From assembly GCA_022778715.1 (NCBI GenBank), contig JALFRW010000019.1:35829-99828 (forward strand): a DNA stretch of 64,000 nt, given 5' to 3'. A program made the translations under genes and the position numbers. This document shows, in pieces, positions 1 to 8,670 of this stretch. The notes below the pieces were generated by a model. That model was not told the origin of the DNA. It was given only the letters and a program-made list of their open reading frames with translations, and searched no databases. Numbering within the stretch: position 1 is the first letter of the stretch; every line of letters begins with the position of its first letter. This DNA is from Ezakiella sp. (GTDB taxonomy: Bacteria > Bacillota > Clostridia > Tissierellales > Peptoniphilaceae).

Positions 1-1
1 C

Positions 2-817
2 AAAAATTGGATAAGCGATTTTAACAATGTGACGATTAAAATGGCAAAGGACCAAAATATTGCACTTACACCATCCAGAATTAGCGGAATTTGCGGTAGA
101 CTTTTATGCTGTTTGAACTACGAAGAAGAGTACTATGAAGAAAAAATGAATGAAATGCCAAAAGCAAAAGCGTTCGTGAAAACTCCAAAAGGACTCGGCA
201 CTGTGATTTACACAAATCTTTTGACAGAAGAAATCACCGTTCAACTTCAAAGCGATGATGGCAGCTTTTCACAAGAGATATTTAAAATCTCAGATGGCAT
301 AAGAGAAGTGAAGGACAAAAAATGCAACTGTCCAAATACTACAATCACAATGATTAATCCAATGGAAGAGCTTAAGTACGAAGAAGATGAATTTGGAGAA
401 ATTGCATACGAAGAAGACGTGCTGGAAGTTACGGACCTGGATACGGACGATTTGGATGTGGAAAAGAAAGACCAAAATGAAAGCAAAAAAGAATTCCAAA
501 AAACACAAAGAAAAGACAGAAAACCAAGAGAAAAACGCGATTACAAAAACAAAGACAAGTTTGAAAAAGGCAAAAACGAAAACGACGAACGCAGAGATTT
601 CAAAAATCCACGTGGATATAAGAGCTTCAAAAAGGAAGGCGACAGACAGGAAAACCGCCAAAAACGCGAAGATAAATATAAAAACAGACAGGAACCGGGC
701 AATAGACGCAGTAAGAGACTGATAGACAGAGAACTGAATGCCAAAAGAACGGAGAAAGAAAACGAAACAGGTTCGCCATTCAGGAAGATTCAAAACGAGG
801 GCGATGACTCAAAATAG
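2..817 (+). CDS. ricT: RicT/YaaT-type PSP1-domain protein, 5'-truncated by window edge
   Basis: The frame is open from base 2, with no stop before the GTG at 29, so the true start lies outside the window. The visible part starts inside the PSP1 domain: IKMAKDQN and ISGICGRLLCCL are the RicT/YaaT signature. Known of the family: in Bacillus subtilis RicT forms an Fe-S complex with RicA and RicF that assists RNase Y-dependent mRNA maturation; the Cys pair seen here fits that. After the domain comes an acidic stretch (bases about 370-470) and then about 110 residues rich in Lys, Arg, Glu and Asn, probably disordered and possibly RNA-binding. The family identity is secure. The role of the tail is inference. 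Two hairpins follow the gene. Confidence 0.88.
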   Translation, partial: KNWISDFNNVTIKMAKDQNIALTPSRISGICGRLLCCLNYEEEYYEEKMNEMPKAKAFVKTPKGLGTVIYTNLLTEEITVQLQSDDGSFSQEIFKISDGIREVKDKKCNCPNTTITMINPMEELKYEEDEFGEIAYEEDVLEVTDLDTDDLDVEKKDQNESKKEFQKTQRKDRKPREKRDYKNKDKFEKGKNENDERRDFKNPRGYKSFKKEGDRQENRQKREDKYKNRQEPGNRRSKRLIDRELNAKRTEKENETGSPFRKIQNEGDDSK

Positions 818-885
818 AAACCGTTTGATAAAATTGCACTTGAATGCCCGGAAAGCGTAAATATAAATATTAAAAAAGAATCCCG

Positions 886-936
886 TTAAGAGCGTTGACA
901 AAAGAAAATAAGCAAAAATCCGATCAACGCTTTTAA
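886..936 (+). terminator. Inverted repeat after ricT
   Basis: TTAAGAGCGTTGA (886-898) pairs with TCAACGCTTTTAA (924-936), 13 pairs including one G-T, with a 25-base loop. The right arm ends in a short T run. It could be a weak terminator for ricT or a protein-binding palindrome. Confidence 0.5.
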
Positions 937-984
937 GTGCAGCGTGAAAGCTTGTCAGCTCAAAAAATTGAATAACTAAACGAC

Positions 985-1018
985 AAAAGGGATGTTACCG
1001 CAAGGCAGCATCCCTTTT
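985..1018 (+). terminator. Rho-independent terminator downstream of ricT
   Basis: AAAAGGGATG (985-994) pairs with CATCCCTTTT (1009-1018). The stem extends inward with TTACC/GGCAG around a GCAA tetraloop and ends in TTTT. It is the last strong structure before base composition shifts to the G+C-richer island. Confidence 0.75.
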
Positions 1019-1431
1019 CAATGTCAGTTCCTCTGCGGTCACAATGACACGCAGCACAATGTTTCTCGTCAGTGTTTGCCATTCGTTCTTTGTCATTTCC
1101 GTTTCCGATAAGGGTTTGGATTATCCTAAAAAGCAATGCGACATGAGCTCGGAGGGAGGCTCCACTCCATATTCTTGCTGCGGTATCTCTTTTCTTAATA
1201 CTACGGTGAACTCACTGCATTTTTCCAAAATCAATACGAAAATTTACTAAAAAATACTAAACAAGCGTGGTGCAAAAACTCAAAACTATATGCTATAATT
1301 ATTATGTATATTTGTACCCTGATTGAAAAACGCCGGACAAAATATCAATTTTGCAAAGGAATGTTTATCGCTTACTATGTAACAGACAAACATCTCTGCC
1401 GGCATAATTTTTACGGAAAGGAGCGAGGAAA
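1019..1431. other. Gene-free left edge of the G+C-richer island
   Basis: No convincing gene in about 410 bases. A TATAAT at 1294-1299 is a possible -10 box for the signalling operon, but no good -35 box precedes it. A ribosome-binding site, GGAAAGGAG (1415-1423), serves the GTG start at 1432. No recombinase, tRNA or clear direct repeat marks the island boundary. Confidence 0.45.
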
Positions 1432-3093
1432 GTGAAAGCCAAGAACAATAAGGCGGTTTGGATCATTGTGGCTGCCGTCGTTGTGACAGCCGCTGCGATC
1501 CGCCTTGTAAACAATCAAAACGCCTCTGATGATGTGCTGTTCACGGACTTTATCCGGGCTCTTTTACATATAGGGCTGATTACGGCATGGGGCTTTTCCC
1601 TGTACCGGAGAGTGGTACAGAAGCAGGCACGTCACTATCTGTGCGGCATTGCCGTCCTGATGATCCTTTGGCTTAACTTTAAGGTTCTGAAGTATTACAT
1701 TTGCATGGACGCGGTTGTCAGACGGTATCTTTGGTATCTTTATTATCTGCCGCTGGTCGGAATCCCTCTGTATATGTTGTTTGCTTCCATGTTTATCGGC
1801 AAAACGGAGGATTATAAGCTGAAGTGGCAGCTAAAACTGCTGTATATACCGGCGGTTCTGCTTTTCCTGATGGTTATGACCAATGACCTTCATGAGTTTG
1901 CCTTTTCCTTTCCGCAGCACGATTTCTCACCGGACAACTATAAATATGGTATCGGTTATTTCATGGTGTTCGGCTGGTTTGCACTGTGCACGTCAGCCTC
2001 GTTTTATGCGATGTATTCCGGCGGTAAGATAAAGCGTAAGCCTCGCACCTATGCGCCGTTGATTGCAACCTTAGTTCTGACAATTTGCTATATTATTGCC
2101 TATATGGCCGAGAATACCGTTACAAGACTTCTTGCAGGAGACCTATCCTCTGCGTGTTCGCTGCTGTTTGCCGCTGTGTTTGAAAGTTGCATCTATTGCG
2201 GACTGCTCCCCACCAACACGCGGTATGACGAAATGTTTGAGGCTTCAGTGGGCAGCAGTGCGCAGATCGTGGACGAAAATTTTGATGTTCGGTATGCTTC
2301 CGCCTCTGACGAGCCTATAAAAGCAGAACAAATAAAACAGGCACTTAATGCTCCGGTAGCCTTATCCGAAGGAAAGCTGCTTCATACATCTCCCATCGGC
2401 GGCGGCTATATGGTTTGGACGGAGGATATATCCGAACTGACCAATCTGCGCCGTGAGTTGACCGAGACCAAGGAAGAACTGGAAGAACGCACCGCCATGC
2501 TGAGGCATGAGTATGTGCTGGAAAAGGATCGCAAGGTCACTGCGGAGCAGAACAGGTTGTATGACCTGCTTACGACCTCCACACAGAAGCAGATTGATCG
2601 CATTGCGCAGCTGATGAAGGAATACGAGTTGGCGGACGGAGACACGGAAAAAGAAAATGCCATTTTGTCCAAGATCGCCGTTCTGGGCGGATATGTCAAA
2701 CGCAAAAAGCACCTGACCCTTTCCGTTCAAAACGGGTTTGAGGTTCCTTCGGGCGAGCTTAAAAACGCCATTGAGGAATCTGTACGCTATCTGAAAGCCA
2801 TGGGAGCACGTTGCGTAGTGTTTGTCGACACACAGCGTGACTTTTTGCCCGGTGAGATGGTGTCCGTCGCCTATGACTTTTTCGAGGATGCGGTGGAAGC
2901 TGCATTGGACACTATAACTTCCTGTGCGGTATCGGTGGGTGTGGTGGGCGGCGTGCTTCGTATTCGTGTAACCGTCGGTTGCAAAGAAGATTTGAGTCCG
3001 CTCGGCAAAGAGTGGCAGGACGCTTCGGTTTCGTTGTCGGACGAGGACGAGTGGGAACTGATTCTGCATCTTCAGGGAGGTGTCGGCCGATGA
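1432..3093 (+). CDS. 7TM sensor protein with degenerate histidine-kinase core
   Basis: A 553-residue protein starting at GTG behind a good RBS (GGAAAGGAG). The first 265 or so residues hold seven to eight hydrophobic segments resembling the 7TM sensor module of histidine kinases. A short PAS-like segment follows (ANIV-like, around SSAQIVDENFDVRYASASD), then a Glu/Lys-rich coiled coil (residues about 340-380) and a two-helix region. I see no H-box histidine and no N- or G-box of an HATPase domain, so the kinase core appears inactive. It overlaps the next gene by ATGA, so the two are translationally coupled. Inference: it is a pseudokinase or ligand-sensing partner that feeds the kinase encoded next. 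Composition is about 50% G+C or more, unlike the flanking chromosome. The function is not proven. Confidence 0.7.
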   Translation: MKAKNNKAVWIIVAAVVVTAAAIRLVNNQNASDDVLFTDFIRALLHIGLITAWGFSLYRRVVQKQARHYLCGIAVLMILWLNFKVLKYYICMDAVVRRYLWYLYYLPLVGIPLYMLFASMFIGKTEDYKLKWQLKLLYIPAVLLFLMVMTNDLHEFAFSFPQHDFSPDNYKYGIGYFMVFGWFALCTSASFYAMYSGGKIKRKPRTYAPLIATLVLTICYIIAYMAENTVTRLLAGDLSSACSLLFAAVFESCIYCGLLPTNTRYDEMFEASVGSSAQIVDENFDVRYASASDEPIKAEQIKQALNAPVALSEGKLLHTSPIGGGYMVWTEDISELTNLRRELTETKEELEERTAMLRHEYVLEKDRKVTAEQNRLYDLLTTSTQKQIDRIAQLMKEYELADGDTEKENAILSKIAVLGGYVKRKKHLTLSVQNGFEVPSGELKNAIEESVRYLKAMGARCVVFVDTQRDFLPGEMVSVAYDFFEDAVEAALDTITSCAVSVGVVGGVLRIRVTVGCKEDLSPLGKEWQDASVSLSDEDEWELILHLQGGVGR

Positions 3094-4355
3094 CCTGCTT
3101 TTGTAAACTATCTCATTACGCACAAATGGCGCTGATTATTCTAACATGGCTTTGCTTGCTTGCACAGCTCGTTCTGACTCTGTACCGGTTTTTATATCGC
3201 CGGTCGGTGCTGCATACTATACAGGACGGGTTTTTGCTTTACGGATTGCTTGCACTGCTCTGCTTTCTTGTCCGGAACAATCAGCATGTCCCAAAAAATG
3301 ATTTTCATCTGCCGGTGCCGGCTCTGATTGGGTTTCTTGTCGCCGCCTTTGCATATTCCGTCATAAGTCTTATCGCGGAATTTGCACACAACAAACGGGA
3401 AATCAACGAATGGTCGGTCAAAGAAGCGATTGACGATCTTCCGGTTGGACTTTTGTTTGGGGATGCGGACGGACATATCATTCTTATTAATCGGAAGATG
3501 GCTGAGCTGTCCCACTTACTGATGAAGAGACTTCCCCGGACGCTCACCGACATGACGGATGCCCTTGCCTCACCTTCGCCGGAAAGTGGGGTGGAGGCTA
3601 TGACGGATGTGGCGGATTGCTACCGTTTTAGGGACGGTATGATTTACCGTTTCTGTCACGGCAAACTCGACGGCGAGGGACTTTCAGGCTATGTTCGGCT
3701 TGACGCCCATGATGAGACCGAACTCTATGAGGGTAATGTCCGCCTGCGATGGAATAATGAGGAACTGAAAAGGGTAAACCTCCGGCTGCGAAAGATGTAT
3801 GCGCGCATGGAGGACGAGGTGCGGGAAAAAGAAAGCCTAACTCTGAAGGTCTGGCTTCACGACACCCTCGGAAGCAGCTTGCTCACCATTCAAGATGTCA
3901 AGAACAGCTCCTCTATCGAGACAAGGCAAAAACTGAAGGATCTCAAGGACGCCGTGGGCATGCTTTCGGCAAGCCGTTCCACGGCAAAAGGAACCTTTGA
4001 GGAAGCACAGCAGAAAGCCAAACAGCTCGGCGTCAAGGTAACGCTGGACGGCTATATTCCGCCTGAAACCGTGGCGGAGCAGCTTATAACGGCTGCCGTC
4101 CGTGAATGCGTCACCAATTGTATCCGTCACGCCGGGGGAGACAGGGTCAATGTCAAGATCACAGAAAAAATCGGCATCCTGCGGGTGCAGATTACAAACA
4201 ACGGCGCAGTGCCGAAGGACAAAATAGCAGAAGGCAGCGGCCTTTCCTCCCTGCGCAGGAGTGTAGAGGCTTCCGGCGGTGATATGAAGATTTCTCACCG
4301 ACCCGCATTTGCCCTTACTTTATATCTTCCGAGGAAGGAGGAAGACAATTTATGA
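3090..4355 (+). CDS. NarL-type sensor histidine kinase
   Basis: Start taken at the ATG at 3090, which overlaps the upstream TGA and has GGGAGG at 3075-3080; a longer in-frame reading from 2979 would overlap the previous gene by over 100 bases. 421 residues: about three membrane segments (residues 12-100), a PAS-like domain (about 108-205), a linker helix, then a HisKA_3-type H-box WLHDTLG with His257, and an HATPase domain with the N-box ECVTNCIRHA (Asn343) and G-box GSGLSSLRR (about 382). This is the NarL/DegS class that phosphorylates LuxR-type regulators, and such a regulator is encoded next (overlap ATGA). Probably membrane bound and coupled to the degenerate 7TM protein upstream. The signal sensed is unknown. 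Confidence 0.85.
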   Translation: MTCFCKLSHYAQMALIILTWLCLLAQLVLTLYRFLYRRSVLHTIQDGFLLYGLLALLCFLVRNNQHVPKNDFHLPVPALIGFLVAAFAYSVISLIAEFAHNKREINEWSVKEAIDDLPVGLLFGDADGHIILINRKMAELSHLLMKRLPRTLTDMTDALASPSPESGVEAMTDVADCYRFRDGMIYRFCHGKLDGEGLSGYVRLDAHDETELYEGNVRLRWNNEELKRVNLRLRKMYARMEDEVREKESLTLKVWLHDTLGSSLLTIQDVKNSSSIETRQKLKDLKDAVGMLSASRSTAKGTFEEAQQKAKQLGVKVTLDGYIPPETVAEQLITAAVRECVTNCIRHAGGDRVNVKITEKIGILRVQITNNGAVPKDKIAEGSGLSSLRRSVEASGGDMKISHRPAFALTLYLPRKEEDNL

Positions 4356-4981
4356 TCAATATCCTGATCGTTGAGGATGACAAATATATACAGGAGCACT
4401 TTGTCAAGTTGTTTACAGCAGACGAGCGTTTTCATCTTGTAGGTGCCCTCCGGGATGCCTTTGAAGCAGAACGCCTTTGCAGCGAGAAGATTGACCTTGT
4501 GCTTATGGATGTGCATACACTCCACCGCCATTCAGGGCTTGCCGCCGGAAAGAGGATAAAAGAACAGTATCCCAACACAAAAGTGGTCATTATGACTTCA
4601 TTGGTAGACCCGGAGGTGCTTTCCAAGGCAAAGACGGGATGTGCCGACGGATTGTGTTATAAAGACCACGGGGACGGCGAAGTGATGGAGGTAATTGAGA
4701 AAGTCCTTAAAGGAGAACGCAGTTTCCCCGATGAAACACCGCCCGTAGAGCTGGAGGATATTATTTCCAGCGACATTAAGCCGATACAGCTTGAAATCCT
4801 GCGCTTATATATTCGAGGCATGAGCTTCGGAGAGGTCGGGCAGAAGCTGGGTATCACCGGCGATGCCGCACGGTGGCATATCCGCGATATGGTCAGCCGA
4901 TGCGGATTTGACAGCAAGGAGGAGCTGATGGCGGCAGCCATAGAAAGCAAGCTGATCGTTACAGCCCTGAAGGACGAATAA
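4352..4981 (+). CDS. LuxR/NarL-family response regulator
   Basis: A 209-residue two-domain regulator. The receiver has the acidic pocket (EDD at residues 8-10), the phospho-acceptor Asp53 in LVLMDVH, Thr82 and Lys104. A C-terminal LuxR-type helix-turn-helix follows, around LRLYIRGMSFGEVGQKLGIT. It overlaps the kinase by 4 bases, so sensor, kinase and regulator form one operon. A strong terminator follows at 4997. Inference: it controls the SLH protein gene at 5410 or its own operon; no binding site could be identified. Confidence 0.9.
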   Translation: MINILIVEDDKYIQEHFVKLFTADERFHLVGALRDAFEAERLCSEKIDLVLMDVHTLHRHSGLAAGKRIKEQYPNTKVVIMTSLVDPEVLSKAKTGCADGLCYKDHGDGEVMEVIEKVLKGERSFPDETPPVELEDIISSDIKPIQLEILRLYIRGMSFGEVGQKLGITGDAARWHIRDMVSRCGFDSKEELMAAAIESKLIVTALKDE

Positions 4982-4996
4982 AATAAAAATCATTTT

Positions 4997-5034
4997 CCCG
5001 GTTCATCGGACTGACGGTGAGCCGGGTGTTTTTT
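4997..5034 (+). terminator. Terminator of the signalling operon
   Basis: CCCGGTTCA (4997-5005) pairs with TGAGCCGGG (5018-5026) with one G-T pair, followed by TGTTTTTT. Confidence 0.85.
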
Positions 5035-5409
5035 GCCTTTTTAAAAACCTCCGTTTTCGGAGTGAAAAATGCGAAAAAAAACTATATAATGTACTTGACA
5101 AATTGATTTTTTTGTGTATTGACTGGGAAGCCACCGTTTAAGCGGGTCAGAACATAATTGCTTTGTGTAAATCATACAGGGTAAGCGGTACATACGTGCT
5201 TTAGGCGTCTTAAATGCACCTTTTCCTGTATTAATAGGCAGGTTAACTGACAAGTAAAGAGCGAATGTGAATGCACAAAATCTTATTGATATGATTCGAG
5301 TTCCGCTTTCAATCGGGCTTGAAAGCCTTCATAATCCGCACGGGGGCCATACGCCGGGCGACAGAATGGAAAAAATATGAAAATTGATTATCAAAAGGAG
5401 GAAATCTTT
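5035..5409 (+). promoter_or_regulatory. Upstream region of the island SLH gene
   Basis: About 375 bases. A TTGACA lies near 5096 with no good -10 box at standard spacing. A short open frame from GTG at 5267 to TGA at 5380 encodes 37 residues ending GGHTPGDRMEKI; it lacks a clear RBS and may be a gene remnant. AAAGGAGG at 5394-5401 is the RBS for the ATG at 5410. Confidence 0.4.
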
Positions 5410-8265
5410 ATGAAACAAAAAACACATAGGCTGCTCAGTCTCTTACTCTGCTGTGTGCTGATGCTGGGTCTCATACCGACTACGGCGTTAGCGGAGGATA
5501 CCCGCATAGCGGTTGATACCGTTAAAGCCTCAGCGACCATGGATGAACCATCTTATGGTGCACCGACCGATTATCCGGTATTTACAGTGACAGAAGGCAG
5601 CCCTGCATTTATTCCGAGTACGATGATTCGCTGGGAAAAGAAAAACACAGTGACAGGAAAATGGGATACTGTTTTCTCCGGAAATACGTTTACAGAGGGG
5701 AAATGGAGAATTTCTGTCCAAGTCCGCATAGACAATGAAAACGGCGATTACGGCAAAACCCACAAGCTGTCGGAAAATCCGAAACTTTTCGTCAATGGAG
5801 TAGAGTGGACTATTAGTGGGAAACCTAGTTTTTATGAATACCAATTTGTATCTTTTGCTTTTTTCAAATCTCAGGAATTTGAGGTGACTGCTCCACCGTT
5901 GGTTTTTACAGACAGTGAAAGCTATGATATTAAACACAATTACGTTGGCACGGAGATTAACTCTTATTACGTAGCAGAAGGAGCAAAATACGGAACAAAG
6001 CCGTATACATTCAGCAAGGTCAGCGGCCCTGATTGGATTACGGTTTCACCGGACGGAAAAATCAGCGGTACACCGACAACTGTCGGACCAAACGATGAAT
6101 TAGTGGTAAGAGTGACAGATAGTTCAAGCGTTCCGGAAAGTGCTGAAATTTCGATTTATGTGGCGCCAACTGAGGTAGACACTCGTATAGAGATTGACAC
6201 CGTTAAAGCCACAGCGACCATGGATGAACCATCTTATGGCGCACCGACCAAAAATCCGAAATTTACAGTAACAGAAGGCAGCCCTGCATATATTCCGAGA
6301 ATGATGATTAACTGGCAAAAGAAAAACACAGAGACAGGAAAATGGGAGTATGATTACTCTGATACGTTTACAGAGGGAACATGGAGGCTTGTTGTCCAAG
6401 TCCGCATAGACAATGAAAACGGCGATTACGGCAAAACCCACAAGCTGTCGGAAAATCCGAAACTTTTTGTCAATGACGCAGAGTGGACTATTGACGGGAA
6501 GACTTTTATTGAATACGACTATTCTTGTGTTCTTTTCCGTTCTCCGGAATATGCGGTGACATCCTCAACATTGCCGCAGATATATAATATTACCGTAACA
6601 CACGGTGTGGCTAGGGATAAAAATGATAAAGAAATCACAAAAGCGAAGCCGGGTGATAAAGTGGTGTTGCAGGCGGATAATAGACTGGATGAAGGTTGGA
6701 AATTTGAGAAGTGGGTTGTTAACGGTGTCACCGTTGACAATGAAAAGGAAATGAATACGCAATTCATTATGCCGGAAAGTGATGTAACCGCAAAAGCAAC
6801 CTATATCCCTTGTGATATATCGATCACGGCTGTTGATCTTACACTGAACAACTATGTGCTCGGCAAAAAAGCCGGCGATATTTCCGCTGGAATCACGACG
6901 CCGAACGTAGACTTGTATGATGGCGACGCTTATTATCAATATGATGATGAGGGTCGCTGGGAAAGCGGCAGCTATGGAATATTCCATAGCGACGAATCTG
7001 ATCAGCTTGGGGCGGAAGATCCTTTAGAGGCTGGCAAACCGTATAAAATCATGATTGATGTTAAACCTGAAGCAGGTTATACACTTGTAGGTCTTTCGAA
7101 AGAAAATGCAAAGTTAAACGGCATAAAGGCTTATTCAATATATTTTTATCGCGGTGGTGCAACATTATGCTTCGATCTTGCACCGCTTGAAGCTTCGCAC
7201 ATCCACACCTACGGCACCGAATGGAAATCCGACGCCGACAACCACTGGCATGAATGCACGGATGCCGACTGCCCGAACAAGACAGACAGCGTAAAGGATA
7301 AGGCGTTGCATACCCCGAGCGGCTGGATAGTCGATACGGAGGCAACGTCTACCACCGACGGGACGAAGCATAAGGAATGCACCGTTTGTCACCGTGTACT
7401 GGAAACCGGTAAGATTCCGGCAACCGGAAGCGATTTCTCAGGAAGCGATTTCTCCGGCGGCGTTATCGTTACCGACTATACGCTGACATTCGATACGAAC
7501 GGCGGCAGCAGCATTTCCACAATCATTAAAGCAAAAGAAACAACTGTAGATCTTGAAAAGTATGAGCCGACAAAAGAAGGCTACGAGTTCACAGGCTGGT
7601 ATAGCGACAAAGAGCTTACAAACGAGATCACAAGCATTAAGCTGACAAAGAACACCACCGTTTATGCCGGTTGGAAAGCAGTTAAAGATAATCCGAAAAC
7701 CGCTGCTTTCCCATTCGTTGACGTTGACACGGACGATTGGTTCTTTGAAGATGTAGCGTATGTATATGATAAAGGTCTGATGAATGGCACAAGCGCAACC
7801 ATATTCGCTCCGCACATTACCACCACAAGAGGTATGATAGTTACTATTCTTTACCGTTTGGAAAACGAGCCTGCCGTTTCCGGCAGTTTGCCTTTTGACG
7901 ATGTGAAACCAGGCAGCTACAACGAAAATGCAATTATGTGGGCTGCGGAAAACAACATTGTAACCGGTTACGGCAATGGAAAGTTCGGTCCGGAAGATCA
8001 TATTACAAGGGAGCAGATGGCGGCTATTCTCTGGCGTTATGCCAAGTATAAAGGCTATGATGTGAGCATTGGCGAAGATACCAATATTCTCTCCTACGGT
8101 GATGCTCTCAGTGTTTCCAAATACGCTATTTCCGCAATTCAGTGGGCTTTCGGCGACGGCATTATGAACGGCACGTCTGCTGCGAACATTTCTCCGCAGG
8201 GCAATGCAACACGTGCACAGGTTGCAGCTATTCTGCACAGATTTTTTGAGAAATTAGGGAAATAA
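5410..8265 (+). CDS. Large secreted SLH-domain surface protein with duplicated module
   Basis: 951 residues from the ATG at 5410, chosen because AAAGGAGG sits 8 bases upstream and a typical signal peptide begins there (KQKTHR, hydrophobic core, cleavage near TTALA). Order of parts: a module of about 110 residues (DTRIAVDTV... to PKLFVNG), an Ig-like segment containing ISGTPTTVGP, a second copy of the module (starts DTRIEIDTV at about 6178), a bacterial-repeat domain with WKFEKWVVNG, a Cys/His-rich segment (HTYGTEWKSDADNHWHEC), an InlB B-repeat ending VYAGW, and three SLH domains from about 7700 to the end. Known: SLH domains bind secondary cell-wall polymers. Composition and architecture resemble gut Lachnospiraceae and Ruminococcaceae proteins. 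Ligand unknown; adhesin or S-layer accessory role is inference. Confidence 0.85.
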   Translation: MKQKTHRLLSLLLCCVLMLGLIPTTALAEDTRIAVDTVKASATMDEPSYGAPTDYPVFTVTEGSPAFIPSTMIRWEKKNTVTGKWDTVFSGNTFTEGKWRISVQVRIDNENGDYGKTHKLSENPKLFVNGVEWTISGKPSFYEYQFVSFAFFKSQEFEVTAPPLVFTDSESYDIKHNYVGTEINSYYVAEGAKYGTKPYTFSKVSGPDWITVSPDGKISGTPTTVGPNDELVVRVTDSSSVPESAEISIYVAPTEVDTRIEIDTVKATATMDEPSYGAPTKNPKFTVTEGSPAYIPRMMINWQKKNTETGKWEYDYSDTFTEGTWRLVVQVRIDNENGDYGKTHKLSENPKLFVNDAEWTIDGKTFIEYDYSCVLFRSPEYAVTSSTLPQIYNITVTHGVARDKNDKEITKAKPGDKVVLQADNRLDEGWKFEKWVVNGVTVDNEKEMNTQFIMPESDVTAKATYIPCDISITAVDLTLNNYVLGKKAGDISAGITTPNVDLYDGDAYYQYDDEGRWESGSYGIFHSDESDQLGAEDPLEAGKPYKIMIDVKPEAGYTLVGLSKENAKLNGIKAYSIYFYRGGATLCFDLAPLEASHIHTYGTEWKSDADNHWHECTDADCPNKTDSVKDKALHTPSGWIVDTEATSTTDGTKHKECTVCHRVLETGKIPATGSDFSGSDFSGGVIVTDYTLTFDTNGGSSISTIIKAKETTVDLEKYEPTKEGYEFTGWYSDKELTNEITSIKLTKNTTVYAGWKAVKDNPKTAAFPFVDVDTDDWFFEDVAYVYDKGLMNGTSATIFAPHITTTRGMIVTILYRLENEPAVSGSLPFDDVKPGSYNENAIMWAAENNIVTGYGNGKFGPEDHITREQMAAILWRYAKYKGYDVSIGEDTNILSYGDALSVSKYAISAIQWAFGDGIMNGTSAANISPQGNATRAQVAAILHRFFEKLGK
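5716..6475 (+). repeat. Near-identical internal DNA repeat (two copies)
   Basis: About 80 bases at 5716-5797 recur almost unchanged at 6394-6475, 678 bases later, as the best-preserved part of the two duplicated protein modules. The modules diverge more toward their ends. Confidence 0.85.
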
Positions 8266-8302
8266 AAATTAGCCGGACACCCTTGTGAGCAACTTATCAG
8301 GT

Positions 8303-8333
8303 GGCGTGGGAAATAAACCCCGCGCCCCTTTTG
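8303..8333 (+). terminator. Terminator of the island SLH gene
   Basis: GGCGTGGG (8303-8310) pairs with CCCGCGCC (8319-8326) with one G-T pair, followed by CCCTTTTG. Confidence 0.65.
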
Positions 8334-8477
8334 TTATCTCTTTTATTCTTTTTACGGGAGATAATATTTATTTTCATAATGATTTACAATCTGAATAGAA
8401 GTCCGGCAATGTTGCGGTTACCCACCACCTTTAAAGGAAGTGCGAGTAAAAGCAAATTGCGTATGTACAAAAGCGTA

Positions 8478-8518
8478 GCACCCGATTCAAGCTTATTTAC
8501 TTGAACCGGGTGCTTTTC
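8478..8518 (+). terminator. Strong hairpin terminator at the island's right edge
   Basis: GCACCCGATTCAAG (8478-8491) pairs with CTTGAACCGGGTGC (8500-8513) with one mismatch, followed by TTTTCTTTCT. It has no nearby gene on the plus strand apart from the SLH gene, so it may be left over from a lost gene. Confidence 0.7.
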
Positions 8519-8670
8519 TTTCTACGGAGAAGAATGTCAGTTGTTGAAGAAATCCGTTAAAATATGCGAAATTTTGCCGCTTGTTTTATAAGGGGCTTGT
8601 TAATAAAAAGGCACACGTCTTGCTGTATATCTTGAGGAAAACATTTCTCATAAAAATTCTGAAATTCTTG

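Larger units (their letters stand above)
8266..8670. other. Gene-free right edge of the island
   Basis: About 400 bases without a convincing gene. It holds two terminator-like hairpins (listed separately) and returns to AT-rich composition by about 8520. A 67-codon open frame at 8301-8504 runs through both hairpins and has no RBS, so it is not called. Confidence 0.5.

Noticed and set aside
1044..1250. 68-codon open frame between ricT and the sensor gene
   Set aside because: No RBS, unusual composition and no family resemblance; it lies in the boundary spacer.
2362..3123. 253-codon open frame on the minus strand
   Set aside because: Fully opposite the sensor gene, which has a good RBS, membrane segments and coupling; this is a shadow.
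5041..5253. 70-codon minus-strand frame before the SLH gene
   Set aside because: No RBS or recognisable motif; it overlaps the likely promoter region.
7438..8238. 266-codon minus-strand frame
   Set aside because: Opposite the SLH domains, which read clearly on the plus strand.
8301..8504. 67-codon frame after the SLH gene
   Set aside because: Runs across two terminator hairpins and has no RBS.
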